Positions 11,112 to 24,355 are shown, numbered from the stretch's first letter. The stretch is DNA of 64,000 nt from Roridomyces roridus (GCA_029378245.1 JARKIF010000141.1:17323-81322), one strand, 5' to 3'. A program made the numbers and translations. Notes: generated from the sequence alone by a model not told the origin.

Positions 11112-11727
11112 ATGGATTCCTCTCTTCAAGCCGCGTCCGAGGCCCGCAAAGCGCGTTTACTAGCTCTCAAACAGAGGAAGGAAGGTGGGGGCGATGGGTG
11201 CGTGTCGTGCTTCTACTTGCGACTGCCCCGCTGACCCTGTTCTCAGTCCATTAATCAAGAGTCGAAATTTCGACCCCGAGTCGCGCACAATCAAGAAGCG
11301 TGCAGTGCTTTCCGAGGACGTGGAGATGGAAGACACCGTTGAGAACAATGTCTCGGGTCTTGCGGAGAATATCATCGCGGAAGACGAAGAACGGCGCGCG
11401 CAGGAGCTGGTGCGTGTTACCGTCAACTATGAAGCATGTCCCATTCAATCTCCCCGGCCAGGATGTCTTCAACATCGCTCCAAAACGACCGAACTGGGAT
11501 CTCAAGCGCGAAATGGACAAAAAACTAGCAAAGCTACAACGACGGACACAAGAATCCATACATACTCTCATTCGTGAGGCATGCCCGTTGACTTTCGGCT
11601 CGTGAATTAATCAGTCTCCACAGGACAACGACTTGCCGCTCAAAAAGGCGATTCAGACGACATTGCTGGTGCCATGCGAGCACAAGAAAAGGCACAAAAT
11701 GCCGATGACGATGACGAGGACGAATAA
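11112..11727 (+). CDS. cwf18: Pre-mRNA splicing factor Cwf18 (CCDC12 family)
   Basis: Small spliceosome-associated protein of the Cdc5/NineTeen complex family. Four exons: introns 11198-11246, 11410-11461 and one near 11572-11621 restore a single frame. The product begins MDSSLQAASEARKARLLALK, continues with RNFDPESRTIKKR, and carries the family core NIAPKRPNWDLKREMDKKL followed by LQRRTQESIHTLIRQRL, then an acidic tail ending DDDDEDE. Length (about 155 residues) and order match the family. It shares a 61-bp divergent intergenic region with GUF1 and converges on the gene at 11817. Confidence 0.9.
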
Positions 11728-11816
11728 CTTCCATGCCGTGCCTTGTAATTGTAACAGTGTACCATTCTTTTCTTCGCTTTCATTCTCTCTTCCCGCGCAA
11801 GTACAGGTAAGTGCAA

Positions 11817-13492
11817 TCAAGCAAATGTAAGCTTCAATATCTCGCACTGCAGGGCGCTGAATCTGACTTCCTTCCCAGTGCTCCACATATCTTTCTGTCC
11901 GTCGGGCATGGCACAGACTGTTTTGAAGTTGGTGTCGGTTTCAACGCCGAGCGCAAAGACCGCGGGCCCTATCTCCTCCATTCCCAATTGTTGCAGTTTG
12001 AGGCAAAGCGCTGGAGGCACCTCTATCCTGTACTTGGCTTCATGTCTCGTGCACTAATAAACGGTCATTTACATCGTGCAAACCAACCGGTACGAACCAC
12101 CAAAATATCGCCCTCTGGAATTGGCACATTCTTGTGCGTCCCATAATACGCATCGATTTTATCAGCGATTGTCTTCGCGGTCTGACTTGCTCGCGGTGCC
12201 GACAACTTGGGGGAAAATGTCCGCAAAATGAATGCACGAGATTTACTACCCAGTTTAGACGCCACGATACGAAGATGCAGGTCGTGCACAATTCCGACGG
12301 CCCGAAATTCGTCCAATAGGTCCGGGAACAGGTGGCGTAGCTCTCCGGTGAGATTGTGCGGTATCGGCGGAGCCGAGCCACACCACGGACACCAAGTCGG
12401 CCACGATAGCTTGGGAGAAGGTTGAGATGTGTCAAGAGACAAGATTGGAGGACATCCTACATTTGCGAGACTCACTAAAACGGGCTGGCAGGGTTTCCGA
12501 CGAGCGAGCGGTACATCTTCGTCGGATCCCGATGACTCTGTGCCGTCAGCAGTTGCTGCAAAGGCCTGTCCGACTCGAATGATCTTGCGTTCTCCTGATT
12601 TCTGTGATGTTACGCGGCGCTTGGGAGGACGTCCCTCTTTCTCCCCGCCGGACTCGATTTTCCGCTTTTTCACGTTCGATGTTGGCTCTGCGCCACGCTT
12701 CCTCAGGCGCTCTTTAACCCAACGATCGAAATAAAGCCGCAGAGGCCAAGAGTCTTCAAATCGTGTGAGGCCCGGAAATTTCTTAGCAGCCTGCAGAGGA
12801 TGAGTTCTAGTCTCGAAACGCATTTCATCCCGGCACTTTTTGGACAAGGGCGGTGCGTTTGCTTTCACTTTGAGTATCGTAAAATTTGACGCCCAACTGG
12901 AGGTCCTGTGCACTCTGGCGAACCACAACCTGAAATGACAATCAGGAAGATGGAAGGTGCACTAGACGGCGATAGACGCAAGATACCTTGAAGCTTTGGA
13001 ATTGGGCCTCAGTCCAACCTATCGCCTCCCGCAACTCTTCATGCGGGGTGTTGCGGCTTAGCAAGTGTTGGAGCTGTTTCTCCTGTGGTGGTGGTATGGT
13101 CATGAAGGTTGAGGCGCTTGTCGACTTTGAACTTGAATCAACACATGTTGTTCCATGGCTTGATCTAGAAATTCAATGGCCTTTGCAAGCCAGGGTTCTT
13201 GCACACGTTTTGGGTTTGTGGACAAGGATGGAAGGACAGAGACGGTACTTTGGCGCGGTCTTTTGATATGAGGCTCTCGACGGCGGGCCCGAATCGTAAG
13301 AAATATCTGCGATCGGCAGGTCTCGGCAGCTGCATCAGATAATGCCGCGTTGGTGGTGGCTATCTCGGCTTGGGGGATATAATCTCATGAGAGTCGCTTT
13401 CAAGCTCACTTTTGCGAGAGTATACTATGCAAGGACAGGTACCCACTTGAGATGGTGTTCTGAGCAAAGGTCTTCGAAGAATGTTGTATCAT
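11817..13492 (-). CDS. Unrecognised basidiomycete protein with CPWC motif
   Basis: About five or six exons spliced by inference. Start MIQHSSKTFAQNTIS at 13492, then a helical region (EPWLAKAIEFLDQAMEQH joined to EKQLQHLLSRN), REAIGWTEAQFQSFK, KFPGLTRFEDSWPLRLYFDR, a basic patch (KKRKIESGGEKEGRPPKRR) that could be a nuclear signal, an acidic stretch, then CPWCGSAPPIPHNL, HLFPDLLDEFRAVGIV and a C-terminal part ending LQCEILKLTFA. Two introns (one of about 46 nt removing a stop, one near 12020-12074) were chosen because they restore coherent sequence. The CPWC pair could bind zinc or be redox-active; no family is claimed. Chromatin or DNA-related function is only suggested by the basic patch. 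Confidence 0.65.
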
Positions 13493-13594
13493 GAGCGGCT
13501 ATCAGTCGGCATTTGAATCAGTGCATGATCCAACCTCTCGGCAACAACATCCTCGTTCAAGTATTCAATACACGACAAATAATTTACATAGATC

Positions 13595-16500
13595 CTACAA
13601 GAACGACTTGACCTTCACGGGCTTTCTCACAGCGGCCGAATTGCCCTCCTTGAACTTGTACGTCACCCGATATTTCTTGTCCACATTCTTCCGCTCAGCG
13701 GCCTTTGTGGAGCTCACGGACTTGGTCGTGATCAAGCGACCAAAAAAGTCGGTCGGAGGCTGCAAGAGATGCATGAGCGAGCTGCAGATCTTGGTGGTGA
13801 AAACGCACCTTGTCAGCAATGTCTACCACAGGAGCCTCCGTGCGGGCACGTTTATTCGGAGGACCAGAGGCAGCCGTATCACCACTCAGCGACTTTGTAG
13901 GTGAGCTCATTGGCGCTTCCCCCTCTTCGGCAGTGTTCTTGCCACTGAATCTCGAAATGAGCTTTATCCACGATGCAATTAATGAGCAAACGTACGACGA
14001 TCGCCCGAAAAAGTCCTGCTTGCCCCGTTTCGCTCTTTCCACAATATCCACCTTGCGCGAAATCAATTGTGCTTCAATCTGAATGAAAGAATGAGCGATG
14101 CGGCATCACGAGCGGGCAAATGCGAACCTCCCCGGCCACAAGGTGTCGAACGGCATATCTCGAAACGGCTATATCCGCAGCCCGTTTGCCATCGTAAGTG
14201 ACGAAAACGTCGATGGGACTAAGCTGCTTGTTAGAACACCAAGTATCTGTTAGGATAAAAAACTCACGGATCGAGACGATAAGCAAGCTGCCCATCTTCC
14301 CCTCTTTCCTGGAAGAATTGAAGCTCGAGGGTGGACATGATGTCCACCAATCGCGCCAGCAGTGCGCGTTCCTCTGGCTTGATCACCTGGCTATTCACCT
14401 GTAATGAATGTAAGTCACCAACGGCGTCAATTCATAAAAGGCGTACAGGTCGCAGCGGCGGGGAGATGATCCTATTGATATACGGGGCGAATTCAAGTTG
14501 CAGGATCGGCGTGCTGACGAGGTGGCGAAAGTCACCGCCGCGCCGCGTGCTCGCAGTCTGCAAACACCGGGACAGAGACTTGTATATCTCCTCATTCGCC
14601 CGCGTCCTCACGAGGCTCTGAATACGGCAAGTCAATGCGTGTCGATTTCTGGCAGAGATACCAGCATACCTCCCAATCTTCCTGACTGCGCTCAACTCGT
14701 TGACCCCCTCGATCCTTGAAGAGAGGGTGGAATGAAACGAGGGTAAAAGGCAGGTATTGGTGCAGAGCAAAGTCGCCGTCGGAGTACATGGTGGCCGACA
14801 AGAGGTCAAATGTCCCCAGCCACTCATTGGCTTTTTCGTACCGCGAAAAGTTGGCGTCATGCTGGTGGAGGGTGGCATAATGCGAGAAACAAGCTGAGGC
14901 GCAGAATTGTTCAAGCTGAAATGAATGCAAGGTTGCACAAACACTCACCGACTGCAATACTGTGGTCTCTTCCACAGGCATCGATCTCACGGCTGAGCCG
15001 CCCAACAAATTTGGATTCCTCCAATTCCGTCAACCCAAGCTCCTTGACCCGTTTGCGCGTCAACGGTGTAAACAGATCGGTGACAACGGAAAGCATGGAC
15101 CCATCAGCCTCCTTCATGCCCACAGTAGCATTCCGAATGACCGTCTCGGTCACCTCCTCATTCCGCGACTTGAGCAACTGCAGAGTGTTGAGACAGCCTC
15201 TGAGATCTCCTCGGGCAATCCCAACAAGCGTATTCAGAGCCCGACTATCTGCTTTGAGACCCTCAATTTCGCAGACCTCCCTTAGACGGGTTACAGTGTG
15301 GATATCGGCAGGTCGAATGAACCGAATTTGCAGCGAGGCGGCTCGCAGCTTTGTCAACGAGGCTGCATTTTGGTCGTTGCAGATGCATATTATGGGTCGT
15401 AAAATGGGACGCTTCCCGTCTCGACCCTTGCCAGACTTGTTCTTCTTTGCAGGCCTGTCTTGGGTGAGCTGTATTAATTTGTGGACGAACGTGTTGGACT
15501 GTGGGAAGCAGTCAGTAGTTTGCACTCGAAGCTAAGGGAGACATACGCTTTCGCCCGCCCCCGTAGCTCCGTCGATTTCATCAATAATCAAAAGAACCGG
15601 TTTTGTGCTTCCAACAGCCGACCCCGATTCCAGAGCCGGTCGTATTCGGTCGTCGATGACCGACCCTGAACGCGCGTCGCTGGCGTTGATCTCCATGACC
15701 TCGTAGCCAGCTTGCCGTGCTACGACGTGAGCGAGGGTTGTCTTGCCCAACCCGGGCGGACCAGAGAGCAATAAAAGCTTTCCGCACATTAGACGGAATA
15801 TTTCATGAACGCGACCCACGAACCTTCTCTCGTGGTCGATGATACTCGTCCGTGGTGTCAAATCCTTCATCTCCCTCTCGAGGACGTTTCTTGCCTTTCA
15901 TTTTACCAAACACACACCAATCCCATTGCTTCACCCATGCCATCGTTTCGCGCGCCACGCGCTCGTTCCCCATCAAGTCTGCAAACTTGCGAGGTCGATA
16001 CCGATCAACCCAGAGAGTTTCTTCCTGCTCGGGCTCAGGGAGCGTGGACTGTCGGTCGCTGCAGAATATTGTAGTTGTCGCATAATGCTTGGATTAGTCC
16101 ACGTACGCTTCTAGCAATCGAGTAGCGGTTTCAACAGACAGACTCTCCATCATGCGGTGTATTGGCACATCCAGGAGGTTGCCCATCCTCTCTGAAAAGG
16201 TTTTGAGTTTCTAGAGAAACTCAGCGTTGAGGCCGTTGCGATGTAGAAAGTCGTACATCTCGTTTCTCATGGGAGACTTTCGTCTTTCGTCTGATTTGAA
16301 CAGTTTTCCCACTAAATGTGGTAGCCTTGACGAAGTGCTGGGAGGGGACGGGGGCAGCAGCAGGACGCAGTAGAGTGGGGATGCCGAATGCTTCCGCGAT
16401 GGAAGGTAGCTCGTCGTCGTCGTCGTCTTCAACTACTCGCGTTCAGACTCAATATGATAGCTGTATCGTATATGAAGACACACCTGGAAGCTCGTTTCCT

Positions 16501-16649
16501 GCAGGCGTGTTGCCTGACAAAAGGCCATTTGGAGCGCCAAATTGGTTGCTGGGTCCTGCAGATGCAGGTCCGAGGAGTCCATTGAGACTAAAGAGCTGAG
16601 TTCCTTCCGTGTGCGAGTCGAGGAGGCCGTTGGGCGCGAAGAGGGCCAT
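13595..16649 (-). CDS. CTF18: Chromosome transmission fidelity protein 18 (alternative RFC large subunit)
   Basis: AAA+ large subunit of the Ctf18-RFC clamp loader, acting in sister-chromatid cohesion and the replication checkpoint. The start is taken as MALFAPNGLLDSHTEG (16649), because the frame further upstream has no ATG. The ATPase core is clear: Walker A in LLLLSGPPGLGKTTLAHVVA, then INASDARSG, Walker B in VLLIIDEIDGATGAGES, IICICNDQNAASLTKLR and RFIRPADIHTVTRLREVCE, with GDLRGCLNTLQ. The C-terminus has the family ending DFFGRLITTKS and YRVTYKFKEGNSAAVRKPVK. Several introns interrupt the gene. The gene upstream (ASA1) is on the same strand, 126 bp away. Confidence 0.92.
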
Positions 16650-16775
16650 GGGAGCAGGAAGCGACAAACGCGACGCGACGCGTTCGGATGACAAAGCAAA
16701 TAAACCGAAACAGATGATTTCCTCTTTCAGCCAACTTTCAGAATCTACTCTCTGGACCCATTAGAAACGATATAT

Positions 16776-18122
16776 TCAAGTCTTCTCGAAGCTGATCAGC
16801 GCCCACAAGGATACCCTATGGTCCTTTGAGCCCGCAGCGAGCCACCGCCCCCTGGCTTCCCGCTCCGCTGCACTCATCTCCTCATCTTCATCCTCCTCAC
16901 TGTCCACGGAACGCGCGAATTCAAGCGCCTGACACCCAATCTTGTGATACCGCAGGGTTCCAAGGGGCCTGAGCGTTTTAGTAGAGTAAAGACGAATTCT
17001 AAGAAATCGTAACCATTTACATCCTTGACGAGAAAAGTGGCCTACCGCCCGTCCCATCCGCCGATTGCACAGACGCGTCCATCGTCACGGATAGCGATGC
17101 AGCCGTTGCCTGGGTGCGTAGTCCGGTGGATCACGCCCGTTTCGTCTTGCGCATCGAGGGAATACCGGCCTACGAGGTGGTCTGCAGAAACAGTCAAAGC
17201 AAGCTGATTATCACGAGACACGCGCATCGCCATTACTCGACTGCAGGTCAAAACCTCAACTCCCGGGGTGGTAGACAGACGTACTTGCTTCGACATGAAG
17301 TTTCGAGTTCCAAATGACCTCCCAACCTCGGCCTTCGATAGAAGTCTCCAGCTGCGTGCTGCTGCCCACAAATCGCCTGAGTGCGACGCTTCCATCTTCG
17401 TAGGCACAAATCAGCCTTAATTCTCCCGCCGCACGGGCTGATGAGCCTTCAGAAGGGGGCAACGCGTGGAAGAGGTGCATTGCCATGATGAGCCCCGTGC
17501 GCATTCCCTGGCGCCCCTCATTTGAGAAAATGTGTTGGGTACGCTGCGTGCCAACGGAGGCGTGGATACGCTTCTGGGAGGGTAGTTCCCATACATCTGC
17601 CTACGCAGATGAACAAGGCGATACTCCAAGTGCAGGCAGGCACACCTCGGAGGATTCGACCAAATTCGGGAGCGCGATTAGTGCTGATTCCGAGTCTGAC
17701 TGCGGGAGGAGGGAGAAACGACAGTAATTGAGCGCGTTGACATCCAAAGAGTAGCACAGTGTAGGTGGTGGTAAGCCAGACATGGATGCAGACCCTCCGA
17801 CGCGCGGGGGATCTTCGACGCGGTTCCAAACATGAAGTTTGTGGTCCCGCGAGTGACTAGAGCGAGTGAGTGCACAATTTCAGTGCCTGTTGAGAGCGGC
17901 GGACGTGATGATTTTGGAGCCCCATTCTTCAACGCCGAAGATTCCGTCGGTGTGAGCAGCCCAGGCGACGATGGGGCGCAGGGTACGCGTGGATGTCACG
18001 ACAATGAGTCCCGACGCGTCACCAGAGTACAGGCGCTCATTATCATCTGAGAAGAAGAGAGCAGATACGTCCGAAGAATGGGTTCGAAGAACATGAGACG
18101 GCGATGCCGGGGGCAGAGCCAT
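16776..18122 (-). CDS. ASA1: ASTRA-associated protein 1, WD40 repeat protein
   Basis: WD40-repeat subunit associated with the Tra1/ASTRA chromatin complex in fungi. The N-terminus SPSHVLRTHSSDVSALFF, then LYSGDASGLIVVTS and IVAWAAHTDGIFGVE, shows the first blades. LDVNALNYCRFSLL is an Asa1 landmark, and the C-terminal LAAGSKDHRVSLWALISFEK closes the propeller. Several short introns are present. A 92-bp region separates its ATG from the divergent TLC-domain gene, so the two share a compact bidirectional promoter. Confidence 0.88.
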
Positions 18123-18214
18123 GGTTGTTTTGCAACTGGACCGATCTTGTTTCGTGATTCAATTTTAGCCAACGCAATGTGTCGGCTGCGAGGACTCTTT
18201 CCGCCACCACCATC

Positions 18215-19350
18215 ATGGCCTTGTTGCAGGTGCGTCGCCCCGACTAATCTAGCCCTCGCTGACGCTGACGGTGGCCTAGTACATAGACGAGGTCCTCCCA
18301 AAACTCAGGCCACATCTTCCCGTCTTTCTCGGTTGCTTTGCTTCATTCAATGCGGTTCAGTTCGTCTTGGTCCCCGCTATCGCCCGCGTGCTTTTCCCAG
18401 TGAAATGGAAGACTATGAACGCGCGTACACGGCACAATTGGGCGACGCATATCTGCTCGCAAATCCACGCTGCTTTGATCATTCCTTTGGCAATTAGATG
18501 CCTCTGGTTGCCAGAGCTGGATGCCGACCGTGCTTTCGGTTGGCATGAACGCAGTGGAACAGTACAGGCCGTGGCATCCGCGTAAGTTGTCTATTACCGA
18601 GTCCTTGCGCTACTCTCAGCTTGAGTCCAGGTATTTTTTGTATGATTTCTTTGTTGAAATCATCAAGTACGAGAGCCTGGCCTTTGTGGTGCACGGACTT
18701 GCTTGTTTTGCCATCTATCTGCTCTCCTTTGTGAGTTGGCTGTGCAACGGTTTCGCCGTGTCTTATCATCACGACAGAAACCATTTCTGGCGTTCTACGC
18801 GTCGCGATGCCTGCTTTGGGAAGCGTATGCCTGACCGCGCCTTTTATGCTCTGATGCTCAACATGTCCTAGGAGTACCTTCTTCCTCAACATCCACTGGT
18901 ATGTTGCGTCCCTTATTATTCACTTAATGCTCATCGTCCCCAGGATGCTCGACAAGGCCAATCTCACCGGCAGTATCTACCAAATTATTAACGGCGTCTT
19001 CTTGACTACCACCTTCTTCTGCGTACGGATTGTCTATGGCGGGTACACTGTGCGTCATGACGCGTTTTCTATCCTTGTCTTTGACGCGCGGCTGCAGTCC
19101 TACCAATTCTTCCAAACACTGTACAATGGAAGGGACGTCATCCCGCTCATTGCACTACTCATTACTGGAATCGGAAATATCGTTTTGCAAGGTCTCAATT
19201 GGTTCTGGTGCGTAAACCATTTTTGCCGTCACGAGCTCGCATGTAAGATTTGCCTACAGGTTCACGCAGATGATTGCATCCTTGCGCAAGAGATTCAGCC
19301 CCAAAAAGCAAAAAGACTTTGCTGCTGCGAATGGCCATAAGAGCGAGTAG
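18215..19350 (+). CDS. TLC-domain membrane protein (TMEM56/TLCD4-like)
   Basis: Multi-pass membrane protein of the TRAM-LAG1-CLN8 family, probably in the endoplasmic reticulum and lipid-related. Exons join as MALLQ-YIDEVLPKLRPHLP, then hydrophobic segments FLGCFASFNAVQFVLVPAIA, IHAALIIPLAIRCLWL, FLYDFFVEIIK, FVVHGLACFAIYLLSF, FFLNIHWMLDKANLTGSIYQ, GVFLTTTFFCVRIVYGGY and IPLIALLITGIGNIVLQGLN. The C-terminus is basic (RKRFSPKKQKD). TLC landmarks are the histidine in VVHG and the StFFLNIHW/LDK block. At least six introns of about 45-55 nt are inferred; all keep the frame. Substrate unknown. Confidence 0.8.
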
Positions 19351-19416
19351 ATGGATGGAAGGGAGGGCTTTGCTTGATCTATACATAGTGTGTTAATTGC
19401 TGTTGAATATAATATT

Positions 19417-21949
19417 CTAGACTTTTGCAGGAGCGCTTTTCAACAAGATACATAGCGCGCCAGAGACGCCAAGCAAGATCGACAGTCCGTACTGTAATTA
19501 TAGAGTAATGTACTAAATCCAAAAACTCTCAGCCAAATGCAAAGACTCCGCTCAAAGCACGTAACGGAACTCTTTGTTCTCGATATCAGTAAGGTCCAGG
19601 AATGCCTGCCAAGATGCTCAATCAACCGATATCTCAAAAGAAGATACACACTCACCCTATCGACCTTTTTCTCCACGGTGGTGCCGTCTGCTTGAATCTC
19701 AGCAATGTAAAACTCGTCAAAGTTGTCCTTGTCGGGACTGCTGCTGTCACGGCGCTTGTTCTCAGCGGCGTATGTGAATCGGATGACCACGAGAAGAAGC
19801 GCAGAGCCGACAGAGCACGCCGTGATAATCGCCCAAGGGACGTGGTTCCTGCAGAGGTGTGAGAACACGTGATGGCGAAAAAAAGGATATGCGAACCGGG
19901 GCTGGTACTGGGCTTTCCACATGAATGGTCCTACCGCATTTCCGAGTCCATATGCAACCAGCATGATTGCATTTGCGGTGGTACCTGAGGAAAGGTTAAC
20001 TGACCAGGACGCGACGGGAGAACGAACGGACATACGTCTAGTATGACCAGCCGTCAGGGAACTCAGCCATCCGAGCGAGATGGCAAAGGGAGTGATGGCA
20101 AAGACTAGCCACAGCATTAGCCTCAGAAAAAAAGGAACCTCAAAGACACGTACTAGTCAACCAATATGAGAAGAGAAGGCCAACTTTATTGTGACCGGGT
20201 AGCGTGTTGACGAGGATGGCTCCCAGGATGGCCGGAATGAACATGATCACCCCAGCATACGCCCGACCGATCGGCTTGTACCCAGCTAAAACAACGCCCG
20301 CCCAAATGGTCAGGACTTGACATGGCGTTAGTCGATGCAACGTCAAACGAAACAGGAGAGGCTTACTCTCGACCACACCATCAACGCATCCGAGAAGAGT
20401 GGTCTGGATGGGGGTGAAGCCGAATTGTTTCACAATAATTTGGCGCTGTACAATCAGCTGCGAAGGGGAGATTAAGAGGCAATACGCAAAAAGTATCGGG
20501 TGAGCCGTACCGAATTGGTGATGTTCCTACAGAGGTTCAAGGAATGGAATGTGTGGATGAAAAGACACTCACGAGAGCGCAGCGAAAGCAGCCAAAAGCC
20601 AAATCTTGTGGTCCTTGAGAGCCGAGATGAACTGGGAGCGCTTCCAGTGCTTGTTCTCAATCCCGGCTTGGTTGACCTTGACTCGTTCCACGGCAAGAAT
20701 ACGCTCCTCGATGGTCAGGAAGCGGGCGGTAGTCGGCGAATCAGGGAAAAAGAACCTTTTTTTTCAGGTCAGTCGGTGAAGCATCGGATGAAATATGCGA
20801 ACACACCAGAAAATGACCGAAACGACGAGAGTTATTGCACCGGTTATAATCATAAGCCTAGTCAAATCAGCGAAGGAGTAGCGCAGTCGGATATCGACGA
20901 ACCATTGCCAAGGCATAAAGTTGTGGGTCTAGAGTTTATTAAGCTTGAATGCAGAGTTTGTAAAAATATGATAAAGCCTACGTTAGTATGCAGAACTCCG
21001 AAGGCAACAAAGCCCAAGAAGATGACAGCGAATCCATTCATTAGGACTGCGTATCGAGCTTAATATTGGCTCGGAAGACATAAACTCGCACATACACCAG
21101 TAACCCACGCGCTTGTTCTGGCATCCCATGTCAGAACTGTAGAAAATGACAACGGGACGACATACCTGCTCCTCGCGGGTGTAGAACATCGAAGTGACCT
21201 AAAAGAAATATTAGAGACGGACCAGGAGTGCCCAGGTTAACACACAATCATGAATCCGGGTGTAATGGCCCCTTCGCACAGCCCGAGAATGAAACGGCAG
21301 GCGAAAAGAGCGCCAAAGGACTTGCAAGCCGAGTGAGCCATGAGAGCAACGGCCCAGACAAAGATGTTGATGCTCATCCACTTGCCGACCGGAAAACGTT
21401 GCAAGGCGAGGTTTTGGGGATACTGAATGCGACAGTTCAGAGAAGAGGCCCTCAATTCGGAGAAACGCGTACCTCAAAGAGCAAATAGCTGAAATAAAAG
21501 ATGGAACCCAACCAATTGAATTGGTTCTGGTTCAGATGTGCGCCCTTCCTGTTAACGAGCGCATGAGAGGGGACAATTTGGGATGAGAGCACACTCACTG
21601 CAGGCCCAACACCGCCGCTTGGCCAAGCGTGGTCTTGTCCGCAAATGTCATTCTGATGTGTCGCCTCAGATATCTCCGCCAATGAGCAACGAGAAGAAGC
21701 GTACAAGTACATGACTGGAAAATCATTCCATCAATCATTCAACCGAGAAGATATAGAAAAATCGCCAAACTCACGGCACATGAGAGGCATAAGATGCCAG
21801 TCTATCTTCCGCCTGAGTCTAGCAGCGGCCTCGGGCTCGAGCGTCACATTGGAACCCATGAGATGGGCCGCGACGTCGACATCCGCGGCTCTGACGGCGA
21901 CAGTGCCGGGATGCTGGCGCTTTTCCGAATTTTCGCTGCTGGAATCCAT
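19417..21949 (-). CDS. Major facilitator permease, anion:cation symporter family (Dal5-like)
   Basis: Plasma-membrane transporter of the allantoate/vitamin/organic-anion type. The cytosolic N-terminus leads to RRKIDWHLMPLMC, a hallmark of the ACS family, then TFADKTTLGQAAVLGL, FNWLGSIFYFSYLLFE, YPQNLALQRFPVGKW, CRFILGLCEGAITPGFMIV and MFYTREEQ. Later exons include VTIWAGVVLAGYKPIGRAYAG-type helices, and the end is YGLSILLGVSGALCILLKSA. It is broken into many short exons. The substrate cannot be read from sequence. It is divergent from CLP1, with 519 bp between starts. Confidence 0.85.
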
Positions 21950-22468
21950 GACAGGACGAGGGTAAAGGCAAGGGAGCCGTCATGAGACGACTGGGCTATA
22001 TAGGCTCGTCGGTGTGCCGTAATATAAGATTTGCGTGTATCTGAGATGGCTTCCAAAAGGTACCTTTGACTTGCCGCGCGGCGTCTGTCTTCGCATTCTT
22101 CTCCATTGCCGCGGAGGACGGATCTTGACTCTTCCCGAGCTTGAGAGCGTAGCAAAAGCTAGCGAGAGTCGGGCGGCGTTTGAGAAGGCTGACAGGGAGT
22201 AATGGAGCTAGCGATTAGAGGTGTATTGGGGTGGGTGATCTTCGAGAGTTGAGCGTTCTCGATGTGGCCCCCGGTACATAGCTCTCTCAAAAAAAACCAT
22301 GTTCCTCAGTCTACGGACCGCGGGTGGCGGCGGGTAACAGGGACTATGTTAGCGAATTTGCTAAGACGCGCGTGTTGCTCGGTATGCGGGAGGAAGAAGC
22401 CGTGCGATCATTTCTCTTCCAACTCAACTTTTGCTTGTGGCTTTGAGTGGGATCTCCTCTGAGCGTTA
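21950..22468. other. Divergent intergenic region, permease to CLP1
   Basis: 519 bp between two start codons. I see an A-rich run near 22288 but no convincing gene, repeat or structured RNA; it presumably holds both promoters. Confidence 0.5.
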
Positions 22469-24355
22469 ATGGCATCCGAGGGTCCTCCTCTTGAGTCTAG
22501 AGAATGGAACCTTGACCCCGAGACAGAGTACAGGTTTGAACTCGACCCGGGCACTTCGCTCGCTGTCAGGGTGCGTTCCTCGACCCCCCGTCCGACTGGC
22601 CCGGTAACAACTCGGACTAGCTTGTCCGTGGATATGCAGAGGTCTTTGGGTCGGAACTGGCGCCCAACAAACATTATCTCTTCGGTTCAGAGTGCAAGGC
22701 GGCTATTTTCACCTGGCAGGGATGTACAATCGAGATGAGTTTTGTTGGCCAACTCTTATTCTTCACCTTACCATGCAGAAGACACGTTACAGGCCATCCA
22801 TCGACCGAATACGTCTCAGAGGAGACACCCATGGCAGCCTATGCCAATCTGCACATTGCATTTGAGCAAATGCGGGTCCGTGCACTGAGGGATCTGCGAG
22901 GCTCTCCAGTTCCCGACTATGAACGCGACAAACCCTCAGATCCGCCCAGAGTCTTGATTCTCGGCCCTGAAAATTCCGGTAAAACGACCGTCTGTAAAAT
23001 TCTCATAAATTACGCCGTCAGAGCGGGGCAAGGATGGTCGCCCATCCTCATAAACACAGACCCTGCAGAAGTGAGCGTCTTTCCTTGTCTCCTGGTCCCC
23101 TTGACCGACGTGCCCAGGGTGGCTGGGCAGCCCCCGGAGCATTATCTGCTGCGCCTGTCCACAGTCCCCTCCCGACGTGCTCTCCCGGGAATCCACTCGG
23201 TTCTGCCGCAACCTCTGCACCAACGGCGCTGTCTTCCAACGCTCTACTACCCCTTGCGTACTGGTACGGCCACGCAGAATCAAAACGAAATCCGCTTTTA
23301 ATGGAACGAGTAATCCGAAATATCGGTGAAAACATCAACGACAAATACCAAGTGGATCTTCAAGGCAAGCCTTTCTGCGAACGCTGCTGGACAGGAAGAC
23401 CCATTCATGCGTATCCCAGGTCGCACCGCCGGCTTGATCGTCGATACACCATCTAGCTTCGCTTCGGGCCCTGGCAGCAGCGATGAACGGCAGAAACTCA
23501 TCAAAGCATGCGTCGATGCATTCAAAAGTCTGTCCAAGTCTCACCTTGTCCTTGTACCTCCCGCGCTGCAATATTTACGTTCATGTATCAAGTTAATGTT
23601 ATCCTTGTCGTCGGACACGAGAAGCTCAACGTCGAGATGCAGCGCGCATACGCGTCCCTGCTCACCGTCGTGAAAATTCCCAAATCCGGTGGTGTAAGTC
23701 GGCGCCATCCCAGGCGCTCCCTTTTATTTAAAACTTTTCTAGGTCGTCGAGTTGGATCATCTATACCGCGAACGAGTGCACAACTACCAGCTGCATACCT
23801 ACATGTACGGTCAAATCATTCCACCTCCTCCTGGAATCTCCTCTGCCTCCCTCGGTGGCGAGACTCTCACCGACCTCGTCCTCGCTCCCTCCTCCACCGT
23901 CATCAACTTTGGCGATCTATCCATATTTCGCATCGGCGCCGGTTCGTCCCTGTTTTACATGTCCCCCGACTTTGCTTCATACCCAGGACAGAAACGATGG
24001 CCCCTTCATCGGCACTGCCCATCGGCGCCGCCCGGGCTGTCTCTGAAACGCAAGCCGTGGCCATCGACCCCGCGCAGCCCGGCTCGGGCTTGCTGAATGC
24101 CGTTTTAGCCATCTTGGCCCCGCCGGTCAACACTGAGGAGTCCGAGAGGTACGATGAGGAGATTCTGGACTTGCCAATATCAGGTTTCATCGTTGTGTTC
24201 GTCCTCGTCCTCATCGGACATTCACGGCGCTTATTCTTCTTCTCTGCAGTACGGCGCTTGACATCAAGCAGCGCAAGATGACCATCCTCGCGCCGAATCA
24301 AGGTTCCGTCGTGGGCCGCACGGCGATTATCGGGTCTTACGAGTGGCAAGAGTAA
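22469..24355 (+). CDS. CLP1: mRNA cleavage and polyadenylation factor CLP1
   Basis: ATP-binding subunit of cleavage factor IA, needed for pre-mRNA 3'-end formation. The N-terminal domain is MASEGPPLESREWNLDPETE followed by FELDPGTSLAVR; later come STEYVSEETPMAAYANLH and the P-loop GPENSGKTTVCKIL, with INTDPAE. Conserved blocks follow: GGWAAPGALSAAPVH, LAYWYGH, VNVILVVGHEKLNVEM, IPKSGG, VVELDH and VHNYQLHTYMYG. The C-terminal domain ends QRKMTILAPNQGSVVGRTAI and GSYEWQE. About eight introns are inferred. Order and length fit fungal Clp1. It converges on NDE1 with 48 bp between the stops. Confidence 0.93.
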
